A stretch of DNA of 48,806 nucleotides from an uncultured Oscillospiraceae bacterium (GCA_944385125.1 CALWVZ010000011.1:1-48806), one strand, 5' to 3'; counted from the first letter of the stretch, positions 40,350-48,672 are shown. Notes: a model not told the origin generated them from the sequence alone. A program made the numbers and translations.

Positions 40350-40499
40350 TCAGCAGCGGGCCTGGGGCTGGTCCTGCCCCGGCCGGTCTATGTTTTGGGC
40401 GGCTCTCTTTCTCTCCGCTTTATGGGCGGCCTTATACAGCAGATAATACACCGGGTCCCCGGTTTGGCTGAAAGCCCGCCAGATGGGGTCGTTCTTCAT
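40350..40499 (-). CDS. yqzL: YqzL-family small protein (49 aa)
   Basis: A short ORF between era and recO encodes a 49-residue protein beginning MKNDPIWRAFSQTGDPVYYL and continuing LYKAAHKAE. The W-x-x-FSQTG...YLLYK pattern and the location between era and recO match the YqzL family of Firmicutes, whose function is unknown. ATG 40499 has GAGGTG six bases upstream. The tail is basic and Pro/Gln-rich. The stop codon at 40352-40350 abuts the recO ribosome-binding site. Confidence 0.8.
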   Translation of the reverse strand: MKNDPIWRAFSQTGDPVYYLLYKAAHKAERKRAAQNIDRPGQDQPQARC

Positions 40500-40580
40500 A
40501 TTACCACCTCTGCCTTTATTATCTGCAAAGTCAGAGGCATTAAAGCTGGGAAAATTTTTATGAATGCTCCGGCTCGTCCC

Positions 40581-41468
40581 TTATTGCTCGGTGAAGCCGA
40601 AGTTTCTCAGCTGGGCCATGGAGTCCCGCCAGTTCTCCTTCACCTTTACCCAGGTCTGAAGATAGACCTTAGCCCCCATAAAGGCCTCTATATCCCCGCG
40701 GGAGAGCTCCCCTATCTTTTTCAGCATGGCGCCCTTCTTGCCGATGATGATGCCCTTATGGCTCTCCTTCTCGCAGTAGATGGTGACTTCGATATCTATG
40801 ATGCCGCTGTCCCGCTCGGAGAATTTGGTGACCTCCACGGCGGTGCCGTGGGGTATTTCCTTATCAAGGCAGCGCAGCAGTTTCTCCCGCACCAGCTCGG
40901 CGCAGATCTGCCGCTCCGGCTGGTCGGTTATCATGTCGTCGGGGAAGAAATGGGGCCCCTCCTGGGCATATTTCTCCAGCTCCGCCATAAGCTCCTCCAC
41001 GCCCTCTCCCGTGCGGGCAGAGATGGGCAGGATGGCGTCGAACTTATAAAGACCGCTGTAGGCTGCCATGACCTCCAAAAGCCTTGCCTTGTCAACAGTG
41101 TCTATCTTGTTTATCACCAGCAGAGCGGGGGCTCCCACCTGGCCCAGACGCTCTATCAGCGCCAGCTCCTGGGGCCCGGGGCTGGCCACCGGCTCAATGA
41201 GCAGCAGCACGCAGTCCACATCCGCTACGCTCTCTTTCACCAGGTTCACCATGTAGTCCCCCAGGCGGTTCTTGGGCTTGTGGAAGCCCGGAGTGTCCAT
41301 GAGCACGAACTGGGTATCCCCCCGGTTAACTATGGCGGTTATGCGGTTCCTGGTGGTCTGGGGCTTGTTGGAGACTATGGCTATCTTCTCCCCCACCAGG
41401 GAGTTTGTCAGGGTGGACTTGCCCACGTTGGGCCTGCCGCAGATGGTTATCATTGCCGATTTTGTCAT
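40581..41468 (-). CDS. era: GTPase Era
   Basis: Era is an essential GTPase that binds the 3' end of 16S rRNA and aids 30S assembly. The 295-residue protein has G1 GRPNVGKST (11-19), G2 region KPQTTRNRI, G3 DTPGFHKPK, G4 NKID and a C-terminal KH domain with HKGIIIGKKGAMLKKIGE. ATG 41468 follows AGGAG; the longer frame starting at 41489 overlaps ybeY and lacks a site. dgkA and cdd, often between ybeY and era, are missing. Confidence 0.97.
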   Translation of the reverse strand: MTKSAMITICGRPNVGKSTLTNSLVGEKIAIVSNKPQTTRNRITAIVNRGDTQFVLMDTPGFHKPKNRLGDYMVNLVKESVADVDCVLLLIEPVASPGPQELALIERLGQVGAPALLVINKIDTVDKARLLEVMAAYSGLYKFDAILPISARTGEGVEELMAELEKYAQEGPHFFPDDMITDQPERQICAELVREKLLRCLDKEIPHGTAVEVTKFSERDSGIIDIEVTIYCEKESHKGIIIGKKGAMLKKIGELSRGDIEAFMGAKVYLQTWVKVKENWRDSMAQLRNFGFTEQ

Positions 41469-41485
41469 ATGTTTTTTCTCCTGTC

Positions 41486-41968
41486 TCAAGTTTCATCGCC
41501 CATTATGGCTTTTTCTCTACGGCGCATCTGGGACTTCATCTCGCCCTCGTCCACATGGTCGTAGCCCAGCAGGTGCAGCACAGAGTGGACTGTGAGATAC
41601 ATCAGTTCCCGCTTGAAGCCGTGGCCGTATTCCTCCCCCTGCTTTTCACAGCGGGGCAGGGATATCATCATATCCCCCAGCAGCACCGCCCCGGTGTCCA
41701 TGTCCCGCTCGCAGGCATCGGCGTCAAAATGCCCCGGCTGAAGCTCGTTCTGGGGAAAGCTCAGCACGTCCGTGGGGGCGTCCACATTGCGGAATTCCCG
41801 GTTGACATAATGTATGCCCTCCTCGTCAGTTAACATAACGCTTATGATGCAGGGCCTGTCCACGCCTTCGGCCTCCAGGGCCAGGGCGGCGGCCTTCTTT
41901 ATAAGGGCGGCGGCCTCCCTGTGGCCCAGGTTCTTCACTTCCCGGCTGACGTATATCTCGTGCTCCAT
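41486..41968 (-). CDS. ybeY: rRNA maturation RNase YbeY
   Basis: YbeY is a zinc-dependent RNase active in 16S rRNA 3'-end maturation and ribosome quality control. The 160-residue product has the zinc triad HSVLHLLGYDH with His128, His132 and His138, and NREFRNVDAPTDVLSFP. AAAGGGA precedes ATG 41968. It lies five bases after phoH, as in most bacteria. Confidence 0.96.
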   Translation of the reverse strand: MEHEIYVSREVKNLGHREAAALIKKAAALALEAEGVDRPCIISVMLTDEEGIHYVNREFRNVDAPTDVLSFPQNELQPGHFDADACERDMDTGAVLLGDMMISLPRCEKQGEEYGHGFKRELMYLTVHSVLHLLGYDHVDEGEMKSQMRRREKAIMGDET

Positions 41969-41972
41969 GGTA

Positions 41973-42980
41973 TTATCCCTTTCTGTATCTCTTGGGTGGG
42001 GCCTTCTTCACCGGCGTCTGCTGGGGATTTTTCTTGTCATAGACCTCATAGGCCTCGATTATCTTCTGCACCAGGCGGTGGCGCACCACGTCGGAGCCGG
42101 TGAGGGTGCAAATGGCGATATCCTCAATGCCCTCCAGCACCTTCATGGCCACTTTAAGTCCGCTGGTCTTGTCCTCGGGCAGGTCTATCTGGGTGATGTC
42201 CCCGGTGATGACCACCTTGGAGCCGAAGCCGATACGGGTGAGGAACATCTTCATCTGCTCCCGGGAGGTGTTCTGGGCTTCATCCAAAATTATAAAACTG
42301 TCGTCCAAAGTACGGCCCCGCATATAGGCCAGGGGGGCCACCTCGATGTTGCCCCGCTCCAGGTACTTCTGGTAGGTGTCCGCCCCCAGCATGTCGAAGA
42401 GGGCGTCGTACAGGGGGCGCAGGTATGGATCCACCTTGCTCTGCAGGTCCCCGGGGAGAAAGCCCAGGCGCTCCCCCGCCTCTACCGCCGGGCGGGTGAG
42501 GATGATTCGGTTGACCTCCTCCGCCCTGAAGGCCGCCACGGCGGCAGCCACCGCCAGGTAGGTCTTGCCGGTGCCCGCCGGGCCTATGCCCAGGGTTATG
42601 GTGTTGTTTGCAATGGCGTCGCAGTAGTTCTTCTGGCCCAGGGTCTTGGGCTTGATAGGCTTGCCCTTGGCGGTGATGCATATGACGTCCCCGGCCAGCT
42701 CGCTTATCTTGGTCTCCTTGCCGTCCTTCACCAGCTTGATGATATAGCGCACGTTCTGGGCGTCTATATTCTCGCCCTTGGCCGCCAGGGTCAGCAGACC
42801 GTTGATGGCCTTCTCCGCCAGCATAACATCCTCCGCCTCACCGCAGATGTGAATCATGTCGTCCCTATCCAGCACCTTCACTCCCAGCTCCGTCTCGATG
42901 ATGCGCAGGTTCTGGTCAAAGGAGCCGAAGACGCTGATGACGTGCTCCATTCTTTCCACTTCGATGGTCTTATCTATCAT
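41973..42980 (-). CDS. phoH: PhoH-like ATPase
   Basis: The 335-residue P-loop protein has an N-terminal KH-like region (about 15-70), LGQKNYCDAI, Walker A GIGPAGTGKT (131-140), LTRPAVEAGERLGFLPGDLQSKVDPYLRPLYDAL, and Walker B FIILDEAQNTSREQMKMFLTR, typical of YbeZ/PhoH. It is associated with RNA metabolism and pairs with YbeY. AAAGGAA precedes ATG 42980. It follows yqfD by 13 bases. Confidence 0.96.
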   Translation of the reverse strand: MIDKTIEVERMEHVISVFGSFDQNLRIIETELGVKVLDRDDMIHICGEAEDVMLAEKAINGLLTLAAKGENIDAQNVRYIIKLVKDGKETKISELAGDVICITAKGKPIKPKTLGQKNYCDAIANNTITLGIGPAGTGKTYLAVAAAVAAFRAEEVNRIILTRPAVEAGERLGFLPGDLQSKVDPYLRPLYDALFDMLGADTYQKYLERGNIEVAPLAYMRGRTLDDSFIILDEAQNTSREQMKMFLTRIGFGSKVVITGDITQIDLPEDKTSGLKVAMKVLEGIEDIAICTLTGSDVVRHRLVQKIIEAYEVYDKKNPQQTPVKKAPPKRYRKG

Positions 42981-42993
42981 GTGTATTCCTTTC

Positions 42994-44160
42994 TCAGCCG
43001 GGCATATCCACGGCCAGGGCTATGTCTTCCAGGCAATGGCTGCGGAGAGTCAGCACATAGGTTCCGCCGCTTTCCCCCTGGGAAAAGCTTTGGCTCAGCA
43101 CTTCCCCCTCCACGTCTTCCAGCAATTCTTTCTCCAGCTGCTGCGCCATGGCCTCCCTGTCATAGGCCTGCTGAAGCTCCGTGTCATAGGGGATGAGCTC
43201 CTCCCGCACCAGGGTGACCGGCAGGGCAAAAAGCCCCTCCACGCCCAGTTTATATTCATGAATGATTTTATCACATCCGTCAATAGCTTTTCCACTATCA
43301 AAATAAAGATTTATGCGTCTTTTTCCAAATACCAGGGCAAAGCGGCTATGGCTCAAAAGTCCCGGCTCCTTCACTTCCTCCCGGACGGGGCAGACGGCGC
43401 TGAGCTCGTGCCAGGTATCCGCCAGGACCTTGGCCTTGGCCCGGACAAATTTACTGCCGTTACTCAGTGAGTCCATCACTCCGCTCACCAGCAGTTCACC
43501 TTCCAGCACCGAATCACCCTGCTTTACCACCGGCTTGCCGTTTTCCACGGACATGCGCTTTATTATCCCGCTCTCCGCCGCCACTATATCCGCCGGGTCG
43601 CTCTGGGCATATATCTCCGGCTTCTCCTGCCGCTCCACTATCACCGCTACGGCCCGGGAGCCGTTTATATTCACCGTCATCCAGCCCAGCTCCGGCAGCT
43701 GCTGCATCATACTGCTGCGTACCAGGTCGGCGGATATGGAATATCTGTAAGCTCCCAGGTCCACCCCGCTGCGGGACAGGGCCCGGAGTATCTGGCCCCG
43801 GCTCAGTTTATCGTTGCCCACCACCTCTATCTCCCAGACAAACAGCGAGGAGACAAACAGCAGCAGAGCCCCGGCCAGCAGAAATGCCAGAAGCCCCCAG
43901 CGCCGCTTTATAAGCTTTCTGTCCCGGCTGCCGCCCCGGGCGCTGAGGACCTTCAGCTCGCACATGCATTTCTCTCCCAGCGCCTGGAGCCGGGGATAGT
44001 CCGGCTCGTATACGTTCAGGCGCAGAGTATAGTCATCTACGCACTCAATGTCCCACAGCTCCACCGCCTCCAGAGCGGCGGCGTTCAAGAGGCCCTCCAC
44101 ATAGGCCCCGCAGGCCTCTATGCGCAGCCTGCCCCTGAGTTTTTCATATATTCTGCCCAT
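42994..44160 (-). CDS. yqfD: Sporulation protein YqfD
   Basis: The 388-residue protein has an N-terminal soluble domain with CxxxL-type repeats, a membrane segment (about 86-110: WGLLAFLLAGALLLFVSSLFVWEI), then a POTRA-like region (VVGNDKLSRGQILRALSRSGVDLGAYRYSI) and a C-terminal domain with PxDIVAAESGIIKRMSVENGKPVVKQGD. In B. subtilis yqfD is in the mother-cell sigma-E regulon and is needed for efficient spore formation. It overlaps nothing but starts one base after yqfC stops. Confidence 0.94.
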   Translation of the reverse strand: MGRIYEKLRGRLRIEACGAYVEGLLNAAALEAVELWDIECVDDYTLRLNVYEPDYPRLQALGEKCMCELKVLSARGGSRDRKLIKRRWGLLAFLLAGALLLFVSSLFVWEIEVVGNDKLSRGQILRALSRSGVDLGAYRYSISADLVRSSMMQQLPELGWMTVNINGSRAVAVIVERQEKPEIYAQSDPADIVAAESGIIKRMSVENGKPVVKQGDSVLEGELLVSGVMDSLSNGSKFVRAKAKVLADTWHELSAVCPVREEVKEPGLLSHSRFALVFGKRRINLYFDSGKAIDGCDKIIHEYKLGVEGLFALPVTLVREELIPYDTELQQAYDREAMAQQLEKELLEDVEGEVLSQSFSQGESGGTYVLTLRSHCLEDIALAVDMPG

Positions 44161-44161
44161 A

Positions 44162-44434
44162 TCATTCCCACTCCACAGTCTGTATACGGCCCCTTATCAG
44201 CAGCTCCCGGCGGTTCATTGCCTCTATTCCCAGCCCTGAACCGCCTATGCTCAGCTTTCCCCGGCCGGCGGATATCACTATCCGCTCCTCCCCATACTCC
44301 AGAACGCCCCTATGGTTTTCCACTACCGCCCGCCGTCCGCCGGTGACCGTGAGTTTTACCGCCCCCAGAAGAGCCTCATCCGGCAGCTCCAGCCGCTCCG
44401 TCAGCTCCTGGGGCAGCTCCTTTATGCTTTTCAC
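44162..44434 (-). CDS. yqfC: Sporulation protein YqfC
   Basis: The 90-residue protein belongs to the YabP/YqfC family, with ELTERLELPDEALLGAVKLT, VENHRGVLEYGEERIVI and LLIRGRIQTVEW. I propose GTG 44434, because GAGGTG lies six bases upstream and the product then matches the family length of about 93; the frame is open to 44494 but that part would overlap the promoter region shared with ylbJ. A sigma-E-like promoter lies immediately upstream. It begins the group yqfC-yqfD-phoH-ybeY-era-yqzL-recO-mutS2. Confidence 0.88.
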   Translation of the reverse strand: MKSIKELPQELTERLELPDEALLGAVKLTVTGGRRAVVENHRGVLEYGEERIVISAGRGKLSIGGSGLGIEAMNRRELLIRGRIQTVEWE

Positions 44435-44452
44435 CGGCAACACCTCGATTCC

Positions 44453-44481
44453 GTATATATCTATGCCCCGGCTCATAACTT
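44453..44481 (+). promoter_or_regulatory. Sigma-E-like promoter of ylbJ
   Basis: GTATATA (44453-44459), a 14-base spacer and CATAACTT (44474-44481) resemble the sigma-E consensus (KMATATT, 14-15 bases, CATACAMT). ylbJ belongs to the sigma-E regulon in B. subtilis. AAGGAGG at 44493-44499 is the ribosome-binding site. Confidence 0.5.
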
Positions 44482-44486
44482 GATAC
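44457..44486 (-). promoter_or_regulatory. Sigma-E-like promoter of yqfC
   Basis: Reading leftward: GTATCA (44486-44481), a 15-base spacer and CATAGATA (44465-44458). It overlaps the opposing ylbJ promoter almost completely. The -35 match is weaker than for ylbJ. Confidence 0.4.
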
Positions 44487-44508
44487 ATGGACAAGGAGGT
44501 GCCCCTAT

Positions 44509-45465
44509 ATGAAAAATCGTCTGTCCCTGCTGATATGCATCTGCGGCTTTGCTGCTCTGGCCCTGGCCTCCGCCCAGGTGATAGAGCGCTGCCGCTATGC
44601 CCTGGAGCTTTGCCTGGAGCTGATCCTCCCCTCCCTCTTTCCCTTTTTCGTCCTCTCGGGGCTTCTCAACCGCCTGGGCCTTCCCGGCTTTCTGGGCAGG
44701 CTGCTGGCACCGGCGGCCTCCCGTATCTACGGCATCTCCGGGGCCGGGGCCTCCGCCCTCTTTATCGGCCTCACCGGGGGCTACCCCCTTGGGGCCGCCT
44801 ACATCGCCGACATGGAGCGCAGCGGAGCTGTTACGGCAAAGGAGGGGGAGCGGCTGCTGGCTTTCTGCAACAATTCCGGCCCCGCCTTTATCATAGGCGC
44901 CGTGGGCGCCGGGGCCTTTCACAGCAGCGCCGCCGGCTTCTTCCTCTACGGCATCCACATCCTCTCCGCCCTGCTTACCGGGCTCTTCTTCAGGCGGCGA
45001 GACTACTGCCGGGAAATCCAGCCGGTGCAGCTGGATTCGGTTTACATAAGTCAAGCGCTGTCGGAGGCGGTGAAGCAGTCGGTAAGCTCGCTGATGAATG
45101 TATGCGGCTTTGTGATGTGCTTTACGGTACTGGTGGGGCTGCTGGATGTGGGGGGCTGTGTGTCGTTATTCTGCGGTTGGGCCGGGGAGCATTTCGGTTT
45201 GGAGCTGGGCTTCTGTCACGCAGCCTTCACCGGGCTGCTGGAGTTGGGCAGCAGCGTAGGGGCCATGGCGGGACTGAACATCAGCCCTCTGAACCTGGCC
45301 CTGGCTGCCGGGGTGCTGGGCTGGGGCGGCGTCTCAGTGCATTTTCAGACCATGTCCGTTCTGGCGGAGAGCAAAATAAAAGGCGCCCTGCATTTTGCAG
45401 GGCGCCTGATAAGCGCAGTTATTGCCGCAGTCCTGGCCTATTTGCTCACGCCGCTGCTCTTTTAG
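44509..45465 (+). CDS. ylbJ: Sporulation integral membrane protein YlbJ
   Basis: The 318-residue polytopic protein has about eight hydrophobic helices and two nucleoside-recognition-like (Gate) domains; LCLELILPSLFPFFVLSGLL, GLTGGYPLGAAYIADM, CNNSGPAFIIGAVG and NVCGFVMCF are characteristic. In B. subtilis ylbJ is sigma-E-dependent and needed for spore cortex formation. AAGGAGG precedes ATG 44509. The segment encoding KGALHFAGRLI carries a hairpin that acts as terminator for the opposing operon. Its stop codon overlaps the opposing chrA stop. Confidence 0.94.
   Translation: MKNRLSLLICICGFAALALASAQVIERCRYALELCLELILPSLFPFFVLSGLLNRLGLPGFLGRLLAPAASRIYGISGAGASALFIGLTGGYPLGAAYIADMERSGAVTAKEGERLLAFCNNSGPAFIIGAVGAGAFHSSAAGFFLYGIHILSALLTGLFFRRRDYCREIQPVQLDSVYISQALSEAVKQSVSSLMNVCGFVMCFTVLVGLLDVGGCVSLFCGWAGEHFGLELGFCHAAFTGLLELGSSVGAMAGLNISPLNLALAAGVLGWGGVSVHFQTMSVLAESKIKGALHFAGRLISAVIAAVLAYLLTPLLF
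45373..45407 (-). terminator. Terminator of the chrA operon inside ylbJ coding sequence
   Basis: A perfect 12-bp GC-rich stem (45381-45392 with 45396-45407) with a three-base loop; reading leftward it is followed by TTTTATTTTG (45382-45373). It lies 55 bases past the chrA stop (45462) within the last 100 bases of ylbJ. Confidence 0.85.
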
Positions 45466-46037
45466 AAGGCGAAAACAATGCCCACCACCGCAGAGGCGGC
45501 AATGAAGAATATGGGATGCAGGTCCTTCAGCTTTTTCACATAGCGGGTGAGGATGAGCAGCGCCGCCGCCAGGGCAATGGCCTTGAAGTTGAACAGGTCC
45601 GTCAAAACTCCGGTGCTCTGGTAGAGCTCGGTATTGAACAGGGCCAGCTTCAGCACAAGAATACCCGCAGCGGCGATTAGGCCCACGGAGCAGGGGCGCA
45701 GGCCGTAGAAGCCGGCGTCCACATACTTGTTCTGGCGGAAGGCCTTCAGGGCCTTGGCTATAAGCAGGATGATGATGATGGAGGGCGTCACCAGCCCCAG
45801 GGTGGCGATTATCGCTCCCGGTATTCCGGCGGTGGTGAAGCCCACGTAGGTGGCCATGTTCACGCCGATGGGGCCGGGAGTGGACTCGGACACGGCCACC
45901 ATGTCCGCCAGCTGGCTGTGGGTGAACCAGCCGGTGGAGTCGGAAATGTCATAGAGGAAGGGCAGGGTGGCCATGCCGCCGCCCACTGCAAAGAGTCCTG
46001 CTTTAAAGAATTCGTAGAAAAGCCGCAGATATATCAT
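45462..46037 (-). CDS. Chromate transporter family protein (second short subunit)
   Basis: The 191-residue membrane protein is a single CHR domain: FFKAGLFAVGGGMATLPFL, VAVSESTPGPIGVNMATYVGFTTAGIPGAIIATLGLVTPSIIIILLIA. ATG 46037 is chosen, since GAGAGGG precedes it and the family begins IYLRLFYEFFK. It overlaps the first subunit by four bases (ATGA). Short CHR proteins encoded as adjacent pairs are known to work together as antiparallel partners. The true substrate may be chromate, sulphate-like anions or another; no chromate regulator is seen. Its stop overlaps the ylbJ stop in convergent fashion. Confidence 0.9.
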   Translation of the reverse strand: MIYLRLFYEFFKAGLFAVGGGMATLPFLYDISDSTGWFTHSQLADMVAVSESTPGPIGVNMATYVGFTTAGIPGAIIATLGLVTPSIIIILLIAKALKAFRQNKYVDAGFYGLRPCSVGLIAAAGILVLKLALFNTELYQSTGVLTDLFNFKAIALAAALLILTRYVKKLKDLHPIFFIAASAVVGIVFAF

Positions 46038-46576
46038 TTCCCTCTCAGCCCCACTTTCGTAAACAGGATGCCCGCAGCGGCGCAGAGGATGACGAAGACT
46101 GCCGGGGAAATGTCCAGGAACACCGACAGCACAAAGACCAGCAGGCACAGGGCCAGGGTGGCCTTATCCGTCACGGATTTTTTCCACAGCTTGGTGACGG
46201 CATTGAAAATGAGCACGCAGACGCAGACCCGTATCCCCGCAAAGGCCTGCTCCACCTGAGGGATATCAGCAAAGCTGGTGAGTATACCGGCGATAAGGGT
46301 GATTATGACCAGAGACGGAAATACTACCCCCAGAGTGGCGATGATTCCCCCTGCCGTTCCCCGGCGCTTCTGGCCGATAAAGGTGGCTGTATTCACGGCA
46401 ATTACGCCGGGGGTACACTGGCCCACGGCGTAATAGTCCATCATCTCTTCGCTGCTGGCCCAATTGCGTTTGTCCACTATCTCCCGTTCAAGGATGGGTA
46501 TCATGGCATAGCCGCCGCCAAAGGTCATTACTCCCACCTTGGCAAAGGCTATGAACAAATCTATCAATTCTTTCAT
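46034..46576 (-). CDS. Chromate transporter family protein (first short subunit)
   Basis: The 180-residue single-domain CHR protein has FIAFAKVGVMTFGGGYAMIPILEREIV, YAVGQCTPGVIAVNTATFIGQKRRGTAGGIIATLGVVFPSLVIITLIAGIL. It pairs with the next gene, so the pair represents a two-subunit form of the ChrA fold. It overlaps the phosphoglucomutase stop by four bases (ATGA), with only a weak site of its own (TAGGTAA), so its translation is probably coupled to the mutase. Confidence 0.9.
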   Translation of the reverse strand: MKELIDLFIAFAKVGVMTFGGGYAMIPILEREIVDKRNWASSEEMMDYYAVGQCTPGVIAVNTATFIGQKRRGTAGGIIATLGVVFPSLVIITLIAGILTSFADIPQVEQAFAGIRVCVCVLIFNAVTKLWKKSVTDKATLALCLLVFVLSVFLDISPAVFVILCAAAGILFTKVGLRGK

Positions 46577-48303
46577 TTACCTAAAGTCTCTGCAAATTCA
46601 TTATATGCGGCCAGCTTCTTTGCGCACTGTTCGGCATTCTCGCCCCGGACCAGCAGGTACACTTTTATCTTGGGCTCAGTGCCGGAGGGACGGACAATAA
46701 AGCTGCTGCCGTCAGCCAATTCAAAATACAGCACATTGGAGCCATAGAAAGGCGTCTTGCCTATCTTGCCCAGGCCCAGCACAAATATGCTGCCGTCAGT
46801 ATAGTCTCTGATACGGATGACCTCCTGGCCGCCGATCTCCGTGGGGGGCTCCTCCCGCAGCTGCTTCATAAGCTGCTGCATCTTTTGCAGGCCGTCCAGG
46901 CCGGGCATCACCAGATTGAGGGTCTTTTCCCCAAAGTAGCCGTATTTCTCATACAGGGCGTTGACGGCGTCCATGAGGGTCATGCCCTTCTTGTGATAGG
47001 AGGCGGCCATCTCCGCCACCAGCATGGAGGCGGTGACAGCGTCCTTATCCCGCACATAGTCCCCCATCATATAGCCGTAGCTCTCTTCAAAGGCGAATAT
47101 GTACTTATAGCTCTTGGCAGCTTCCCACTCCGCCACACGCTCGGCCATGAACTTGAAGCCGGTGAAGGTATCCTCAAAGTGGACGCCGTTGGCCTCACAG
47201 ACGGCTCTGGCCATGCCGGTGGAGACTATGCTGGACAGGGCGCCGGGATTTTCAGGCATGGTGCCGGTGGCCTTCTTTGCCTGGATGATATAGTCCAGCA
47301 GCAGCACTCCCATCTGGTTGCCGGTGATGACTTTGTATTCATCCCCAACGCGCACCATGGTGCCTATGCGGTCAGCGTCCGGGTCGGTGCCGATGATAAG
47401 GTCACTACCCACCTTCTTGGCCAAATCTACGGCCAGATAGAAGCCCTCGGGATTTTCCGGGTTGGGGCTCACCACCGTGGGGAAGTTCCCGTCGATGACC
47501 ATCTGCTCGGTCACAGGATAGACATGCTTCAGCCCCAGGCGGGCCAGGGCTTCCGGCACCAGCTTATAGCCGCAGCCGTGGAAGGGGGTATAGACCACTT
47601 TGAAGTCGTCGGCAACTTCTTTCACCACTTCCCTGTCTATGGCCTGGGCCATGACCTGCTCCATGAATGCCCGGTCGGTCTCCTCCCCCAGCACCTCGAT
47701 AAGGCCGGAGTTCACCGCCTCGTCAAAGTCACAGGTCTTGAAGCCGGTAAAAACATCTATGGCCTCCATCTGCTTTGCTATGGCGTCGGCCTTCTGGGGG
47801 GGCAGCTGGGCCCCGTCGGACCAATAGACTTTATAGCCGTTATACTCCTTGGGGTTATGGCTGGCCGTGACGTTAAGGCCGGCAGCAGCGCCGTAAAACA
47901 AAACGGCAAAGCTCAGCTCCGGGGTTGGGCGCAGAGACTCAAATATCCGCACCCGCACGCCGTTGGCTGCCATGACGCAGGCGGCTTCCCTGGCAAAGGT
48001 CTCGCCGTTGAGGCGGCAGTCGTGGGCTATGACTATGCCCCGGCGCTTGGCCTCCTCCCCCTCGGCGCAGATCACGTTTGCAAAGGCCTGGGTAGCATGG
48101 CGGATTATATGCACATTCATATGGTGCAGCCCCAGCTTCATGGTGCCTCTCAGACCGGCGGTACCGAACTCCAGAGGTGCAAAAAAGCGGTTCTCTATCT
48201 CCTTGTCATCGTCAGAGATGGCGTCCAGCTCCTTCCACTCCTCCTCACTGAGAGCGGGGCTGTCCAGCCAGTGCTGATATTCTTCCCTATAATTTCTTGC
48301 CAT
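46573..48303 (-). CDS. Phospho-sugar mutase (phosphoglucomutase-like)
   Basis: The 576-residue alpha-D-phosphohexomutase has the catalytic serine Ser148 in NVTASHNPKEYNGYK, the metal-binding loop GTDPDADRIG, FEESYGYMMGD for sugar binding and the phosphate loop FIVRPSGTEPKIKVYL. It likely interconverts glucose 1- and 6-phosphate (PgcA type); phosphomannomutase activity is possible. GTAGLRG near residue 48 is typical. GGGAGG precedes ATG 48303. It follows the DUF2007 gene by 20 bases and overlaps the chrA pair. Confidence 0.95.
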   Translation of the reverse strand: MARNYREEYQHWLDSPALSEEEWKELDAISDDDKEIENRFFAPLEFGTAGLRGTMKLGLHHMNVHIIRHATQAFANVICAEGEEAKRRGIVIAHDCRLNGETFAREAACVMAANGVRVRIFESLRPTPELSFAVLFYGAAAGLNVTASHNPKEYNGYKVYWSDGAQLPPQKADAIAKQMEAIDVFTGFKTCDFDEAVNSGLIEVLGEETDRAFMEQVMAQAIDREVVKEVADDFKVVYTPFHGCGYKLVPEALARLGLKHVYPVTEQMVIDGNFPTVVSPNPENPEGFYLAVDLAKKVGSDLIIGTDPDADRIGTMVRVGDEYKVITGNQMGVLLLDYIIQAKKATGTMPENPGALSSIVSTGMARAVCEANGVHFEDTFTGFKFMAERVAEWEAAKSYKYIFAFEESYGYMMGDYVRDKDAVTASMLVAEMAASYHKKGMTLMDAVNALYEKYGYFGEKTLNLVMPGLDGLQKMQQLMKQLREEPPTEIGGQEVIRIRDYTDGSIFVLGLGKIGKTPFYGSNVLYFELADGSSFIVRPSGTEPKIKVYLLVRGENAEQCAKKLAAYNEFAETLGK

Positions 48304-48323
48304 GGTTTTTTCCTCCCTAATAA

Positions 48324-48638
48324 TTAGTCTGAGACCTCTTCGGCCTGGGCAGAGCTGAGGGTCTGAGCGTCTTCCAAAAGAGAGGCGGGCACATAAATGT
48401 CCACTCCCTGGCCGCTCATACCCAGTATCAGCTTTCCAAAGCCGCCGTCTCCCGGATATATTCTCAAGCAGGGTATGCCATATGCTTCCAACATGTTGAT
48501 TTTAAGCTCGTCAGCAAGGTCCAGACTTTTACAGTTGCACAGCAGGGCCGGAGCCTCCGGCTCGCCGGTTTCCGTTTTGGGCCAGCGCTCGTACAGCTGC
48601 GCTTTGGCGCTTTTGCCCCAGTCGGTCGCTTTTTCCAT
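48324..48638 (-). CDS. DUF2007-like small protein (104 aa)
   Basis: The product has a C-terminal region (about 35-95) with ALLCNCKSLDLADELKINMLEAYGIPCLRIYPGDGGFGKLILGMSGQGVDIYVPASLLEDA, which fits the DUF2007 (putative signal-transducing, PII-like) domain. The N-terminus is charged and contains WGKSAKAQLYERWP. ATG 48638 is chosen, as GGAGG lies six bases before it. It opens the operon with the sugar mutase and the chrA pair. Function is unknown. Confidence 0.75.
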   Translation of the reverse strand: MEKATDWGKSAKAQLYERWPKTETGEPEAPALLCNCKSLDLADELKINMLEAYGIPCLRIYPGDGGFGKLILGMSGQGVDIYVPASLLEDAQTLSSAQAEEVSD

Positions 48639-48672
48639 TATCATCCTCCAAAACTCCATAGGGATTTATTAT

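Noticed and set aside
46034..46037. Frameshift splitting a single long chrA
   Set aside because: The second frame has its own SD and ATG in an ATGA overlap, both halves are complete single-domain CHR proteins, and such pairs are known.
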